Shown piece after piece: positions 1 to 8,416 of a stretch of 28,925 bases of DNA (its first letter is position 1; each line of letters begins with the position of its first letter). The notes beneath the pieces are model-generated. The model ran no database searches. It was given only the letters and a program-made list of their open reading frames with translations, and was not told where the DNA came from. The position numbers and the translations under genes were made by a program. Origin of the DNA: Pontimonas sp. (GTDB lineage: Bacteria; Actinomycetota; Actinomycetes; Actinomycetales; Microbacteriaceae); assembly GCA_017852615.1 (NCBI GenBank), contig JAFMKX010000001.1, positions 64,970 through 93,894 on the forward strand, written 5' to 3'.

Positions 1-170
1 GCCCACATCATTCCCGCGACACCCAGAAGGGTCAGCGGCCACCAATTTCGATCCGGGAAACCCAGGTCCATCAGCCACCCGGCAACCACCACGGCAAGAT
101 ACGACACCGCAAGGCTCCCGGGTGCCGCCAGCGCGAAGCCGGAGCGGGGAGCAATGCCGAAGGTACTCAT
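1..170 (-). CDS. lnt: Probable apolipoprotein N-acyltransferase, N-terminal fragment (runs off the window edge)
   Basis: An open frame begins at ATG 170 and continues off the left edge with no stop, giving about 56 residues. The visible part is hydrophobic: an Ala/Val-rich segment, then GWLMDLGFPDRNWWPLTLLG, which resembles the first membrane segment of Lnt, where a small-residue helix is followed by FPxxxWWPL. Lnt N-acylates the N-terminal cysteine of lipoproteins at the outer face of the cytoplasmic membrane. It follows helY with a 12-base gap and is probably the last visible member of the long minus-strand operon. No strong ribosome binding site is visible. The catalytic nitrilase domain lies outside the window, so the identity rests only on the membrane start and on remembered actinobacterial gene order. 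Confidence 0.55.
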   Translation of the reverse strand, partial: MSTFGIAPRSGFALAAPGSLAVSYLAVVVAGWLMDLGFPDRNWWPLTLLGVAGMMW

Positions 171-182
171 TAGCGCGATAGC

Positions 183-2597
183 TTAGGCGACGCTGCTGAG
201 AGCGACGATGCCTCGGAACACGGCGGCACGAGCGTCGAGGGCGGTGGTGTGGATCGGGCCTTCGCCGATGGTGATGATTTGGTCGAGGACATCGATCACC
301 TGTTTGCACCAGCGAACAAAGTCACCGGCTTGAATATCGCGCATATCCAGGACATTTTCGAGGCGGTGGCCCAGGGCCCAGCGATACATTGCCATCGCTA
401 GCTGAGGGGACAGATCACCCTTCGGGGCCACCTGGTGAGAGGTTTCAATCTCACTGAGCTTTTTCTGCCAACGCCTGGTGGTATCGAGAGCGCTAGCAAA
501 CTCTCCCCGGGGCAGATCTGCCGGATAGACGGGAGTGTCATCGCGTCGGGGTTCATAGACCAACGTGGCGATGATGGCGGCTAACCCCGGTGCGTCCAAA
601 CCGCTCCAGACCTGACGGCGTAAGCACTCTGCGACCAGCAAGTCCCGCTCACCATAGATGCGTCGCAACGTGTAACCGTGAGGGGTGAGCTCGAGTTCGC
701 TCTCGCCCTGGGCGAGATATCCCGCCTCAACGAGAACCTCACAAATACGATCGAACACGATCGAAATGGCCCCGGTTCGATTACGAATTTGGCGGCGAAT
801 TCTCTCGGTTTCTCTCTCAAGTTTCCACCAGCGAGCGGCCCACCTAGCGTGTGCTTCGCGGTCTGGACAGGAATGGCAGGCGTGACGCTGGAGAGATTTG
901 CGAAGCTCATCAATCTCGGCATTTTTCTCTACTGAGGAAGCCCTGCGGGATGAGCGTTGACCCTGTTCGCGCTCCAGGTCGCTGAGTTTGCGTCGCAGTG
1001 CTGCGTAATCGGTGAAATCACCCCGGTCGCAGGCAAAAGCCGTGGCATAACCAGCGAGAGACTCATCGTTTTTGCGGACACTGCGCGCAAGCTCCACCAC
1101 ATGCTTATCGGCCTGGAATTGGGCGAACGAGGACTCCAAGATGGTTCGTGTGCGCTCCACGCCAAACTGCTCGATCAGGTTCACCGCCATGTTGTAGGTC
1201 GGGGCAAAGCTTGATTTCAGCGGATAAGAGCGCCGAGACGCCAGGGCTGCGACCGCCTCTGGGTTGATACCTGCCTGCCACAAAATAACCGAGTGGCCTT
1301 CATGATCAATCCCACGGCGGCCGGCACGACCGGTGAGCTGGGTGTATTCCCCGGCGGTAATAGGCACGCGAGCTTCACCGTTGAACTTCTCTAACTTCTC
1401 CAACACCACTGTGCGCGCAGGCATATTGATTCCCAGCGCGAGCGTTTCGGTGGCGAAGACGACTTTGAGAAGCTTTCGACGGAACAATTCCTCGATGACT
1501 TCTTTGAGCATGGGAAGCATTCCCGCATGGTGAGCGGCAACACCGCGCAGAACTCCATCAAGCCAGTCGTGATAGCCCACCACGGCTCGATCGTCATCGT
1601 CGAGGCGATCCAGTTTTTCTTCGACCAGGTCAAGAATCATGCTGCGCTCGGATTCGCTGGTTAGCGTCACCCCTCGCCGGAGCACCTGCGCCACCGCTTG
1701 ATCACACCCCACCCGGGAGAAAATAAAAAAGATAGCGGGGAGGAGCTCTTCGTCATCTAAGAGTGAGACCACATCGGCGCGATAGACCTTGTGTCGTTTG
1801 TCTTCAAAGCGCTGATATCGGGGCGCTCCGCGCGAGCGAGGGCGATGCGTGCCCCCCCGCCCCAGCATCTGGGCGGTTTTGATTACTTCGGGGTTGACGA
1901 CCTGCTTGCCTTCGCTGCCCGAGAATAACGGAACGAGTTTTTGGGCGAACATCATGTGTTGGTGCAGCGGCACGGGGCGATCTTCGCTCACGATGACATC
2001 GGTGTGGCCACGGACAGTTTGTAACCAGTCACCAAATTCTTCGGCGTTGGAGACCGTAGCGCTGAGGGAAATCAACTGAACGTGTTGCGGCAGGTGGATG
2101 ATCACTTCTTCCCACACGGCACCGCGGAATCGATCGGCTAAATAGTGAACTTCATCCATCACCACGTAGCCGAGGTTGTCCAACAAATCACTCTCGGCGT
2201 AGAGCATGTTGCGTAGTACTTCGGTGGTCATAATGACCACCCTGGCTCGGGGGTTGATGCTGGTATCCCCCGTGAGCAGGCCAATATTTTCTGCCCCGTA
2301 GGTTTCGACCAACTCAGTGAATTTCTGGTTAGACAGCGCCTTGATGGGGGTGGTGTAGAACACTTTGATCTCGGAGGAAAGCATCGCCACATGAACGGCA
2401 AATTCGGCAACAATGGTTTTTCCAGCCCCGGTGGGAGCCGCAACGAGCACACCGCGACCGGCTTCTACTGATTCACAGGCCACGCGCTGGAACGGGTCAA
2501 GGTCGATGCTCAAACCCTGCGCAAAATGCGCCAATAGAGGGCTTTTCTTGCGAGCAGCGGCTTGCTCAAACTTGGCTGCAGGACTGAGTTCGTTCAC
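183..2597 (-). CDS. helY: Ski2-like DEAD/DEAH-box RNA helicase HelY
   Basis: A superfamily 2 ATP-dependent helicase of the Ski2/HelY type, about 804 residues, probably acting on RNA in the cytoplasm. In order it shows a Walker A APTGAGKT about 40 residues in, a DEVH box (VVMDEVHYLADRFRG), the SAT motif (LSLSATVSN), motif VI (QLTGRAGRRGID), then a Cys/His cluster HACHSCPDREAHARW and a C-terminal DSHCT-like helical domain. These are the usual HelY landmarks. I start it at GTG 2597 because this lies 14 bases after the tatC stop. The open frame continues upstream to 2813, but that extension lies antisense-free inside tatC and has no conserved sequence. Its place behind tatA-tatC is the same as in mycobacteria. 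The physiological substrate in actinobacteria is poorly defined. Confidence 0.93.
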   Translation of the reverse strand: MNELSPAAKFEQAAARKKSPLLAHFAQGLSIDLDPFQRVACESVEAGRGVLVAAPTGAGKTIVAEFAVHVAMLSSEIKVFYTTPIKALSNQKFTELVETYGAENIGLLTGDTSINPRARVVIMTTEVLRNMLYAESDLLDNLGYVVMDEVHYLADRFRGAVWEEVIIHLPQHVQLISLSATVSNAEEFGDWLQTVRGHTDVIVSEDRPVPLHQHMMFAQKLVPLFSGSEGKQVVNPEVIKTAQMLGRGGTHRPRSRGAPRYQRFEDKRHKVYRADVVSLLDDEELLPAIFFIFSRVGCDQAVAQVLRRGVTLTSESERSMILDLVEEKLDRLDDDDRAVVGYHDWLDGVLRGVAAHHAGMLPMLKEVIEELFRRKLLKVVFATETLALGINMPARTVVLEKLEKFNGEARVPITAGEYTQLTGRAGRRGIDHEGHSVILWQAGINPEAVAALASRRSYPLKSSFAPTYNMAVNLIEQFGVERTRTILESSFAQFQADKHVVELARSVRKNDESLAGYATAFACDRGDFTDYAALRRKLSDLEREQGQRSSRRASSVEKNAEIDELRKSLQRHACHSCPDREAHARWAARWWKLERETERIRRQIRNRTGAISIVFDRICEVLVEAGYLAQGESELELTPHGYTLRRIYGERDLLVAECLRRQVWSGLDAPGLAAIIATLVYEPRRDDTPVYPADLPRGEFASALDTTRRWQKKLSEIETSHQVAPKGDLSPQLAMAMYRWALGHRLENVLDMRDIQAGDFVRWCKQVIDVLDQIITIGEGPIHTTALDARAAVFRGIVALSSVA

Positions 2598-2611
2598 ACC
2601 ATCACCGCGGC

Positions 2612-3415
2612 TTAGGCCGAAGCGGTGTCGTTGGTGGTACCGAGCTCGCGGGCGAGCTTTTTGGCTTTGCGTCGATCGTGAATCCAGGTGATGCCTGCGG
2701 CCAGGAAATACAGCGCCACCATCGGAAGCGCCAAAATTATCATCGACACCACATCCGCTGCTGGCGTGGCCAGTGCAGTGAACACCGAAATCACGACGAT
2801 CGCCCAGCGCCAACCGTGGATAATCGCGGAGGCGCTGAGCACCCCAATGAAATTAAGCAGCACCAGAAAAACCGGGAGGACAAAGCCCACTCCAATCGCG
2901 ATGACTAATTTCAAAGCGAAGTCGAGGTATACCCGTGCGGTGAGCAACGTGGAGGACTGCTCGGGGGCAAAGCTCGTGAGCAAGATGACAATGTTGGGCA
3001 AAATGGTCCAGCCCAGAGCCACGCCTGCGAAAAACAGGGGCACGGCGGCGGAGAGAAAACCCAGGGCATAGCGCCGCTCTTTACGCATGAGGGCAGGAAC
3101 GAAAAAGGCCCACACTTGGTAGAGCCACACCGGCGCTGCCAGCACGATGCCTAAGACCATCGCAATAGCGATTTTGGTATCAAAAGCCTCGGTGACCGAG
3201 GTGTAGTTGATTTCAGCGTTGCGGTCACGCTCCAAAGCGATTTCCATGACCGGTTCGCTCAATGCCCCCCACACCGGATCGGCGAGGAACCAGCCAGCGA
3301 TAGCGGCTAAGACAATCGAGAGACCAATAATTCCCAGGCGACGTCGAAGCTCTAGGAGGTGATCTCCCAGCGACATTCGCCCACCTTCGCCCGGGCGACG
3401 ACGCGAACGCGCCAC
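2612..3415 (-). CDS. tatC: Sec-independent protein translocase TatC
   Basis: TatC is the polytopic membrane receptor that binds twin-arginine signal peptides and recruits TatA. The 267-residue protein starts with a basic segment (ARSRRRPGEGGR) and then MSLGDHLLELRRRLG, the conserved TatC cytoplasmic N-terminus, followed by six predicted membrane segments. The motif FFVPALMRKERRYALGF in the first cytoplasmic loop contains the conserved F-P-L-x-x-x-E-R type sequence. GTG 3415 is preferred because actinobacterial TatC usually carries a short basic stretch ending in GRM before SLGxHLxELR. ATG 3376 has a better ribosome binding site (AAGG seven bases upstream) and is a real alternative. Only two bases separate it from tatA. 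No tatB is present in the window. Confidence 0.95.
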   Translation of the reverse strand: MARSRRRPGEGGRMSLGDHLLELRRRLGIIGLSIVLAAIAGWFLADPVWGALSEPVMEIALERDRNAEINYTSVTEAFDTKIAIAMVLGIVLAAPVWLYQVWAFFVPALMRKERRYALGFLSAAVPLFFAGVALGWTILPNIVILLTSFAPEQSSTLLTARVYLDFALKLVIAIGVGFVLPVFLVLLNFIGVLSASAIIHGWRWAIVVISVFTALATPAADVVSMIILALPMVALYFLAAGITWIHDRRKAKKLARELGTTNDTASA

Positions 3416-3417
3416 GA

Positions 3418-3621
3418 CTATCGTGTCGAGGAGTCTTGGTCTTCCGACCCGGAAGCTCCCTCAGCCCCATCGGGGGTATCAGTGGGGCGAACTTCGCTCT
3501 TGAAAATCTTCAACGACTGACCCAGGCTTTTAGCCAGTGCGGGCAACTTTGGTGCACCAAAAAGAAGCAAGACAACAACAAGGACAATGAGGCCTGTCCA
3601 ACCACCGAGGTTTCCTGACAT
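3418..3621 (-). CDS. tatA: Twin-arginine translocase pore subunit TatA
   Basis: A 67-residue TatA: a short extracytoplasmic start (MSGNLGGW), one membrane helix (TGLIVLVVVLLLFGAPKLP), then the amphipathic helix ALAKSLGQSLKIFKSEV and an acidic, disordered tail. The FG hinge followed by a basic amphipathic helix is diagnostic of the TatA/B family. TatA oligomers form the translocation path for folded proteins recruited by TatC. ATG 3621 has AAGG six bases upstream. An in-frame GTG two codons earlier (3627) is also possible. It lies 57 bases after pafC and two bases before tatC, so translation with tatC is likely coupled. The same pafC-tatA-tatC-helY order occurs in Mycobacterium. Confidence 0.93.
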   Translation of the reverse strand: MSGNLGGWTGLIVLVVVLLLFGAPKLPALAKSLGQSLKIFKSEVRPTDTPDGAEGASGSEDQDSSTR

Positions 3622-3678
3622 GGTCACCCTTTCCTGGGACGTAGAAGTGAAGGAAGTCTAGCACCGGGGTGCCCAGAA

Positions 3679-4665
3679 CTACCTGGTCTCATACCGGGCC
3701 AGGGCGTTGCCCGCGAAATGTGCCACGGCCTCCCGCGCTGAAGGCGGTGCCACGACGCGCACCCGTCCCGGGTGTGCTGCCACAAAGCGAGTCAGGGACC
3801 CGTAGTGGGCAAAGGGTATTTCTAAGCGCAGTGGATCCGCTGCGCCTGAAGGGATAACACCCCGAGGAAGATAATCCGCAATCAGGGGCACGCTGGAGGC
3901 TGAGCACTCGATGGTGACCATGATGTCATCAGGTGAGGGGCTAAAAAGCTCCGTGGAGATGTCTTCGATCAGCGAGCTGTGATCGCCCTGCTTTAGCTCA
4001 CTAAGTGACACAGCTTCCATGTGGTTCACCCGGAAGGTGCGAAGCGCCTGGCGTGTGTGGCACCACCCGCGCACATACCACTGAGCATCCCGGGTTTCGA
4101 TCAGCAACGGGTCAATGGTGCGCTCACCAGACTCCCCCCGCTTGTTGTGATACGTCATCGTGACGGCGCGCTGGGTGCTCAAGGCCTCCTCTAAGACCAC
4201 CAGATGGGTCTCGACGGCTTCGCCCCCCACGGCGATGCGGTCGGCAGGTCCCGCACCGGCACCGGCGCGGAGTTTCGTCATCACCTCGTCGATATCGCTT
4301 CGGTGGGAATAGGACGGATGGGTTGCGAGATATTGCAAGCCAGCCAGCAGCGCGGAGGCTTCCCGGGCACTAAAGCGCGGTTGGTGATCAATGGCGACCG
4401 TGTTCCAAAAAGTGATGACCCGCTGTTCTTCCCACAGGTCCCAATCAATATCAAAGAGGTCGAGGTGGGAATAGGCGAGGCTATCGCCGGGTATTCCCGC
4501 ACAGGCAATCAATTCAATCGCTTTGACAATGTCATCCTCGCTGCGACCGAATTGCTCCGCGGCTTGGGCTACCGGCACCTCACCGCGATCGAGGACATAG
4601 GGAACGAGTGCTAGCAGGAGCAACAGGTTATCGGTGGTGCTGGGACGACGAGAGGCACTAGACAT
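3679..4665 (-). CDS. pafC: WYL-domain transcriptional regulator PafC
   Basis: The second of two adjacent HTH-WYL regulators, about 328 residues. An N-terminal helix-turn-helix region (about residues 10-60) is followed by a WYL domain with DAQWYVRGWCHTRQALRTFR, in which WYV stands for the WYL signature, and a C-terminal WCX-like extension. In mycobacteria PafB and PafC form a complex that activates the LexA-independent DNA damage response, apparently by sensing single-stranded DNA through the WYL domains. This annotation is transferred from family and position: a pafB-like gene upstream and tatA downstream. ATG 4665 has AGGGA with about five bases of spacing. ATG 4671, two codons earlier, also fits. 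It overlaps the pafB stop by eight bases, so co-translation is likely. Confidence 0.88.
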   Translation of the reverse strand: MSSASRRPSTTDNLLLLLALVPYVLDRGEVPVAQAAEQFGRSEDDIVKAIELIACAGIPGDSLAYSHLDLFDIDWDLWEEQRVITFWNTVAIDHQPRFSAREASALLAGLQYLATHPSYSHRSDIDEVMTKLRAGAGAGPADRIAVGGEAVETHLVVLEEALSTQRAVTMTYHNKRGESGERTIDPLLIETRDAQWYVRGWCHTRQALRTFRVNHMEAVSLSELKQGDHSSLIEDISTELFSPSPDDIMVTIECSASSVPLIADYLPRGVIPSGAADPLRLEIPFAHYGSLTRFVAAHPGRVRVVAPPSAREAVAHFAGNALARYETR

Positions 4666-5644
4666 GGGCATCCCTGAGGGCGCTTAAGTGAGCAATCATG
4701 GCCTCGCGTAGGGGTGCCGGTTCGAGAACCAGCACTTCATCGCCCAAGGAGCACAGCTCCTCGGCAAAAATATCCTGGTCGGTGTAGTGCACGTGTAGGC
4801 GAGTGCCCTCCACGCGAGTATCCCGGCGTTGGGTGAGCACACTCCACGCGTCGCTTCCCCCGGTGACCTCCACAAGAGCAACCTGGGATAAATAGAGCTT
4901 CTCTAAATCCGCGAGTGCCTGAGAGGCGACCCCGGGGGCTGCCTCGACACCGGGGCTCTCCAGGATGCGCACCGCGGAGACAATGCGTCTGAGCAAAAAG
5001 GTCTTGAATTTATCGCTGGAGGCCTCATGGCAATAGATATGCCAACGACCTTCGTGGTTGACCAAGGCCAGCGGGGAAACCTCGCGCTGCGACGAGTCAC
5101 TATCGCCGGGTTTGAGGTAGTCAAACCTGACACGAACGCCGCTATCAATAGCGTCTCGAAGCGCTTGCAAGGCGGGGTCTCGGGTGCTGATCACGGGGGC
5201 GAAACCCACCAGGGGCTCATCCACCGTAATACCAAAAGACGCCAGCTTCATTCGGGCAATCTGGGCGTCTTTTGAGAGTGTTCCTTCGCGCCAGACGGCG
5301 GCGGAGAGGTTGAGCAAGGCAATGTCGCGAGCGGTGAATTCAATGTCTTCGGGGAGGTCGTAGGCGCCTTTGGGGATGCGATAGAGCGTGTTTTTGTTGT
5401 TGCCATCGTCTTCGGGCGGAATGGTGGCTTCGAGAGGAATTCCCAAACTGCGCAGCGCATCTTTATCGCGTTCAAAACGCCGCTCAATGCTTTCGCGCGC
5501 CATTCCCGCTTCGGTGTCCTCGCGGTATCCCCGCACCGTGGAGAGAATCTGGTCCTTGTTCAGCCCGTGCGAGCTCGACATGAGAGCGAGGATGAGGTGG
5601 AAAAGACGATCCTCCGGATTGACTAACTGGGCGGAAGCGCTCAC
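4658..5644 (-). CDS. pafB: HTH-WYL transcriptional regulator PafB
   Basis: A 328-residue regulator with an N-terminal winged helix (about residues 10-70, including ESIERRFERDKDALRSLGI, typical of the WYL-type HTH) and a central WYL domain (VRFDYLKPGD, then EGRWHIYCHEASSDKFKTF and LLRRI). It pairs with PafC immediately downstream. In Mycobacterium the two act together as the PafBC activator of most DNA-damage genes in parallel with LexA/RecA. Start is GTG 5644, preceded by AGGA seven bases upstream. A TAGGAT hexamer at the same place could also serve as a -10. It follows the FKBP gene by 35 bases. The pupylation genes that normally lie nearby in actinobacteria are absent here. Confidence 0.88.
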   Translation of the reverse strand: MSASAQLVNPEDRLFHLILALMSSSHGLNKDQILSTVRGYREDTEAGMARESIERRFERDKDALRSLGIPLEATIPPEDDGNNKNTLYRIPKGAYDLPEDIEFTARDIALLNLSAAVWREGTLSKDAQIARMKLASFGITVDEPLVGFAPVISTRDPALQALRDAIDSGVRVRFDYLKPGDSDSSQREVSPLALVNHEGRWHIYCHEASSDKFKTFLLRRIVSAVRILESPGVEAAPGVASQALADLEKLYLSQVALVEVTGGSDAWSVLTQRRDTRVEGTRLHVHYTDQDIFAEELCSLGDEVLVLEPAPLREAMIAHLSALRDAHV

Positions 5645-5679
5645 ACGCTCATCCTAGAAGCTCGAGCCACCACAGGGCC

Positions 5680-6672
5680 TTAGTTACTCACGCCCACAAT
5701 GTCGAGGACATAGACCAGCGTTGCGCCATCAGGAACCCCTGCAGGAGCACCGCCGGGAGCGTAACCAAGCTGTGGAGGAACCGAGACCAATACCTGAGAT
5801 CCAACATTTTGGCCCACCAGAGCCTGAACCAAACCTGGAATGATGCCCGAGCCCGACGTGGAGGTGTAGAGGTCTTCGACCATCAACGACAGTGGAATGC
5901 CTCGCTCGAAGCTGGAGCTAAAGACTTCTCTCGTGTTCCACACAGCCGAGGTGTAGTGCGTGACGACTACATCGCCTTGCTCTACTCGGTCACCACTGCC
6001 CTGCTTCAACACCGAGATACGCAGCTCATCGGGAATGGGGGCGTTGGGGAAGCTCAATCCGTGCTCCCCCGTCGGCGCCTGCACCACAGTGGGCATACCG
6101 GATTGAGGAAGACGTGAAGAGCCATTCGCACTGGCCAAATAGGTGTTGTGAACATCGATCACCAACACCACGGTGGAGTCATCATTGACGTAGTCATCAC
6201 CCTCAATGGGTCCGAAAACATCCACGATGGGCGCCGTCACGATGACCTGAGCACCTGGTTTCTGGCAGGCCAGGATTGTGCCAAAAAATTCTTCATCGGT
6301 ATCCACCACTAAGCGTCTCACCGGGTTGAGCGGGTCATAACCAGAACCGGTCAGATACTGACCATCGGAACCCACAAAAACGCTGACATCAAAGTCCACC
6401 GCACCGCCCACGCGGGCAGGCTCGCCCTCGCCGGGCGATAGGACGGAGAGCTCGGCGCCGGTGGTGACCAACGGAGTGGGAAAAGAAACTTGGGGTGAGG
6501 CTGGATTGGAAAGATCAGCGGAGACTAAGGCAGATGCTTTTCCTTCCGCGACAGGGATTTCACACGCGTCGGCGGACTCCATGGCGGACACGCTGGCCAC
6601 GCCAACGCCCACACCTCCGGCCACAATAATGGCACCGAGGACGAGAACGTTGGGCAGGGAGAACTGAGGCAT
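5680..6672 (-). CDS. Exported two-domain FKBP-type peptidyl-prolyl cis-trans isomerase
   Basis: A 330-residue protein with an N-terminal hydrophobic signal or anchor (LPNVLVLGAIIVAGGVGVGV) and a nearby Cys (SADAC) that does not make a good lipobox. The C-terminal domain (about residues 215-328) is a recognisable FKBP: VVVTHYTSAVW, EVFSSSFERG, SGIIPGLVQALVGQ, PPQLGYAPGG, TLVYVLDIV. The segment before it (about 70-190) has the spacing of a second, degraded FKBP fold (VGGAVDFDVSVFVG, CQKPGAQVIVTAP, STVVLVIDV) but lacks the active-site residues. FKBPs speed proline isomerisation, here probably outside the membrane. In the intact domain the usual active-site Asp after Phe is Ser, and the central Trp is Leu, so activity may be weak. 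It lies nine bases after trmI and before pafB. Confidence 0.88.
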   Translation of the reverse strand: MPQFSLPNVLVLGAIIVAGGVGVGVASVSAMESADACEIPVAEGKASALVSADLSNPASPQVSFPTPLVTTGAELSVLSPGEGEPARVGGAVDFDVSVFVGSDGQYLTGSGYDPLNPVRRLVVDTDEEFFGTILACQKPGAQVIVTAPIVDVFGPIEGDDYVNDDSTVVLVIDVHNTYLASANGSSRLPQSGMPTVVQAPTGEHGLSFPNAPIPDELRISVLKQGSGDRVEQGDVVVTHYTSAVWNTREVFSSSFERGIPLSLMVEDLYTSTSGSGIIPGLVQALVGQNVGSQVLVSVPPQLGYAPGGAPAGVPDGATLVYVLDIVGVSN

Positions 6673-6681
6673 GGCCTTAGT

Positions 6682-7671
6682 CTACTGAGCGTCGTCTGTG
6701 GGGTTATCGCCAAGGGACTTCTCTGCCCGAGACTGCGCTTGCCGAATCGTTTTCCGAATCTTTTTATCACTGGCGTGACGCTGTCCTGTGGCACCGGGAG
6801 TCCATGCCTCGACATCCTCGGTGGAATATTCTGGCTTCGTGTGGTGACGTTTCACGGCGGGAATTTCCACTCCGGGGGCAACGATGCGCGCGGTCATCAC
6901 AAAACCGGTGTGACCGATCATGCGGTGCTCGGGTCGCACGGCAAGACCCTCGACGTGCCAGGGCCTGATCAACACCTCTTGTGACTCGGGGTTGGTGAAC
7001 CGACCTGAGGCGCGCACCGCTTCTACGACGCGCGAGAGTTGGGTCACTGTGGCCACATACACTGCGAGCACTCCCCCAGGAATCAGGACGTGGGTGACCG
7101 CATCGACGCATTCCCACGGAGCGAGCATGTCGAGCACCACGCGGTCGACACTGTGTTGCTCCAATTCCAGGGCCCGCTCTTGGAAATCACCGACTACGCA
7201 CTGCCACTGGGGCGGTACTTCGGCATTAAAAATCGCGACATTTGCACGGGCAATCTCCGCAAATTCTTCGCGACGCTCAATGGACACCAAGGAACCCTGT
7301 TCACCGATTGCTCGCAGAATAGACAGCGTCAAAGCGCCCGAGCCGACACCTGCTTCGAGCACGTGATGACCCGGAGCGATATCAGCGACCGCGACGATAT
7401 GGGCTGCGTCTTTCGGGTAAATAATGGCTGCTCCACGCGACATCGAAAGCACAAAATCACCTAACAGTGGGCGCAGCGCTAGGTAGGCCACCCCACTGTC
7501 GGTCGAGACCACGGATCCTTCGGGTGCGCCGAGGAGGTCATTGTGCGAGAGCACTCCCTTATGAGTGTGGAATGTCCCGTCGGTTTCCAACGTGATGGTG
7601 TGCAAATTGCCTTTGGGCCCGCGCAATTGAACGTGGTCGCCCAAGACAAAAGGGCCGCGGCGAGGTTCCAT
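6682..7671 (-). CDS. trmI: tRNA (adenine-58-N1)-methyltransferase TrmI
   Basis: A class I SAM-dependent methyltransferase that forms m1A58 in the T loop of tRNAs. The 329-residue protein shows an N-terminal beta domain (FVLGDHVQLRGPKGNLHTI), the hallmark YPKDAAHIVAVADIAPG preceding motif I (VLEAGVGSGALTLSILRAIG), acidic motif II (VSIERREEFAEIARANV) and the substrate-site LDMLAPWE. It matches the Mycobacterium Rv2118c type. A basic tail of about 50 residues (RHASDKKIRKTIRQAQSR) follows the core. ATG 7671 overlaps the stop of the upstream HAD gene by one base (TAATG), so the pair is translationally coupled. In mycobacteria and many relatives the Pup-proteasome genes lie downstream of this gene; here FKBP and pafB follow directly. 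Confidence 0.94.
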   Translation of the reverse strand: MEPRRGPFVLGDHVQLRGPKGNLHTITLETDGTFHTHKGVLSHNDLLGAPEGSVVSTDSGVAYLALRPLLGDFVLSMSRGAAIIYPKDAAHIVAVADIAPGHHVLEAGVGSGALTLSILRAIGEQGSLVSIERREEFAEIARANVAIFNAEVPPQWQCVVGDFQERALELEQHSVDRVVLDMLAPWECVDAVTHVLIPGGVLAVYVATVTQLSRVVEAVRASGRFTNPESQEVLIRPWHVEGLAVRPEHRMIGHTGFVMTARIVAPGVEIPAVKRHHTKPEYSTEDVEAWTPGATGQRHASDKKIRKTIRQAQSRAEKSLGDNPTDDAQ

Positions 7672-8357
7672 TACGGACGACCCCCGTGGTGGCGAACCCA
7701 GCTAGCTTCTAAGTCTTCGAGAGACTTCCCGTCCAGCGAATCCCAGATTTCGTGCACGTAATCCCGGGGTATATCGACATGCAGGGGAATACCAATCGTG
7801 ACTGCACCAGCAGAAAAAGCGCTGGCAGCGCCGTAGCTGGAGTCCTCGATAGCCACGGTGTGGGAAATCGGAACACCTAACGCCTGGGCTCCCAGTAAAT
7901 ACGCTTCTGGGTTGGGTTTGGGCGCACTCACGTCATCACCCGAGATGATGGCGTGAAAGACGGGGGCGCCCAACTCCTGCGCCACTGCCTCCGCAAGAGC
8001 CTCGGCATTTTTACGCAACGACATAGTCACTAACGCGCAGGGAAGACCACGCTGAAGAATGGTGCCCAATACCTCGCGAACACCGGGGCGCCAAGGCACA
8101 GAATCCTTGATTTGTTCCAATACTCGGTTGCTGAGGTGATGCACGATGTCATCGAGTTCGAGCTCGACACCGGCCGCTCTAATCAGGCTGGCCGAATTCC
8201 ACAAGCCGCTTCCAACCAGGGCATAGCCTTGTTCGTCGCTCCAGGTGCCCCCGAAACTCTCGACGAGTTCGCGCTCGGCGCGCATCCAATAGGGCTCGGA
8301 ATCGATAATCGTGCCGTCCATGTCGAATAAAACAGCCTGTAAAGATTCTGTGCCCAC
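7671..8357 (-). CDS. HAD-superfamily hydrolase (beta-phosphoglucomutase/GPP-like)
   Basis: A 228-residue HAD phosphatase of the CbbY/GPP type with a helical cap. Motif I is LFDMDGTIIDSEPYW, with the nucleophilic Asp and acid/base Asp two residues on. Motif II is ALVTMSL, the conserved Lys is in VSAPKPNPEAYLLGA, and motif IV is VAIEDSSYGAASAFSAG. The substrate cannot be told from the sequence; sugar phosphates are typical of the subgroup. GTG 8357 starts the recognisable domain. The open frame runs to 8429 but that extension overlaps the start of the divergent PAC2 gene. TAGACT eight bases before GTG 8357 suggests a leaderless or nearly leaderless transcript. It is the first gene of the long minus-strand unit and overlaps trmI by one base. 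Confidence 0.87.
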   Translation of the reverse strand: MGTESLQAVLFDMDGTIIDSEPYWMRAERELVESFGGTWSDEQGYALVGSGLWNSASLIRAAGVELELDDIVHHLSNRVLEQIKDSVPWRPGVREVLGTILQRGLPCALVTMSLRKNAEALAEAVAQELGAPVFHAIISGDDVSAPKPNPEAYLLGAQALGVPISHTVAIEDSSYGAASAFSAGAVTIGIPLHVDIPRDYVHEIWDSLDGKSLEDLEASWVRHHGGRP

Positions 8358-8365
8358 AACGAGCA

Positions 8366-8371
8366 AGTCTA
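8366..8371 (-). promoter_or_regulatory. Putative -10 element of the HAD-trmI-FKBP-pafBC-tatAC-helY operon
   Basis: TAGACT on the minus strand fits the actinobacterial TAnnnT -10 pattern and lies eight bases before GTG 8357. No convincing -35 is seen. The 59-base gap to the divergent PAC2 gene (8358-8416) is the only non-coding space from which the nine-gene unit could start. Confidence 0.4.
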
Positions 8372-8416
8372 GTCCTTGGCGCAGGAGCGCTAGAGTGTAG
8401 GTGTAGCGGAGGATGC

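Noticed and set aside
2598..2813. N-terminal extension of the helicase frame upstream of GTG 2597
   Set aside because: It lies entirely inside tatC in another frame, has no conserved motif, and the helicase fold starts after 2597.
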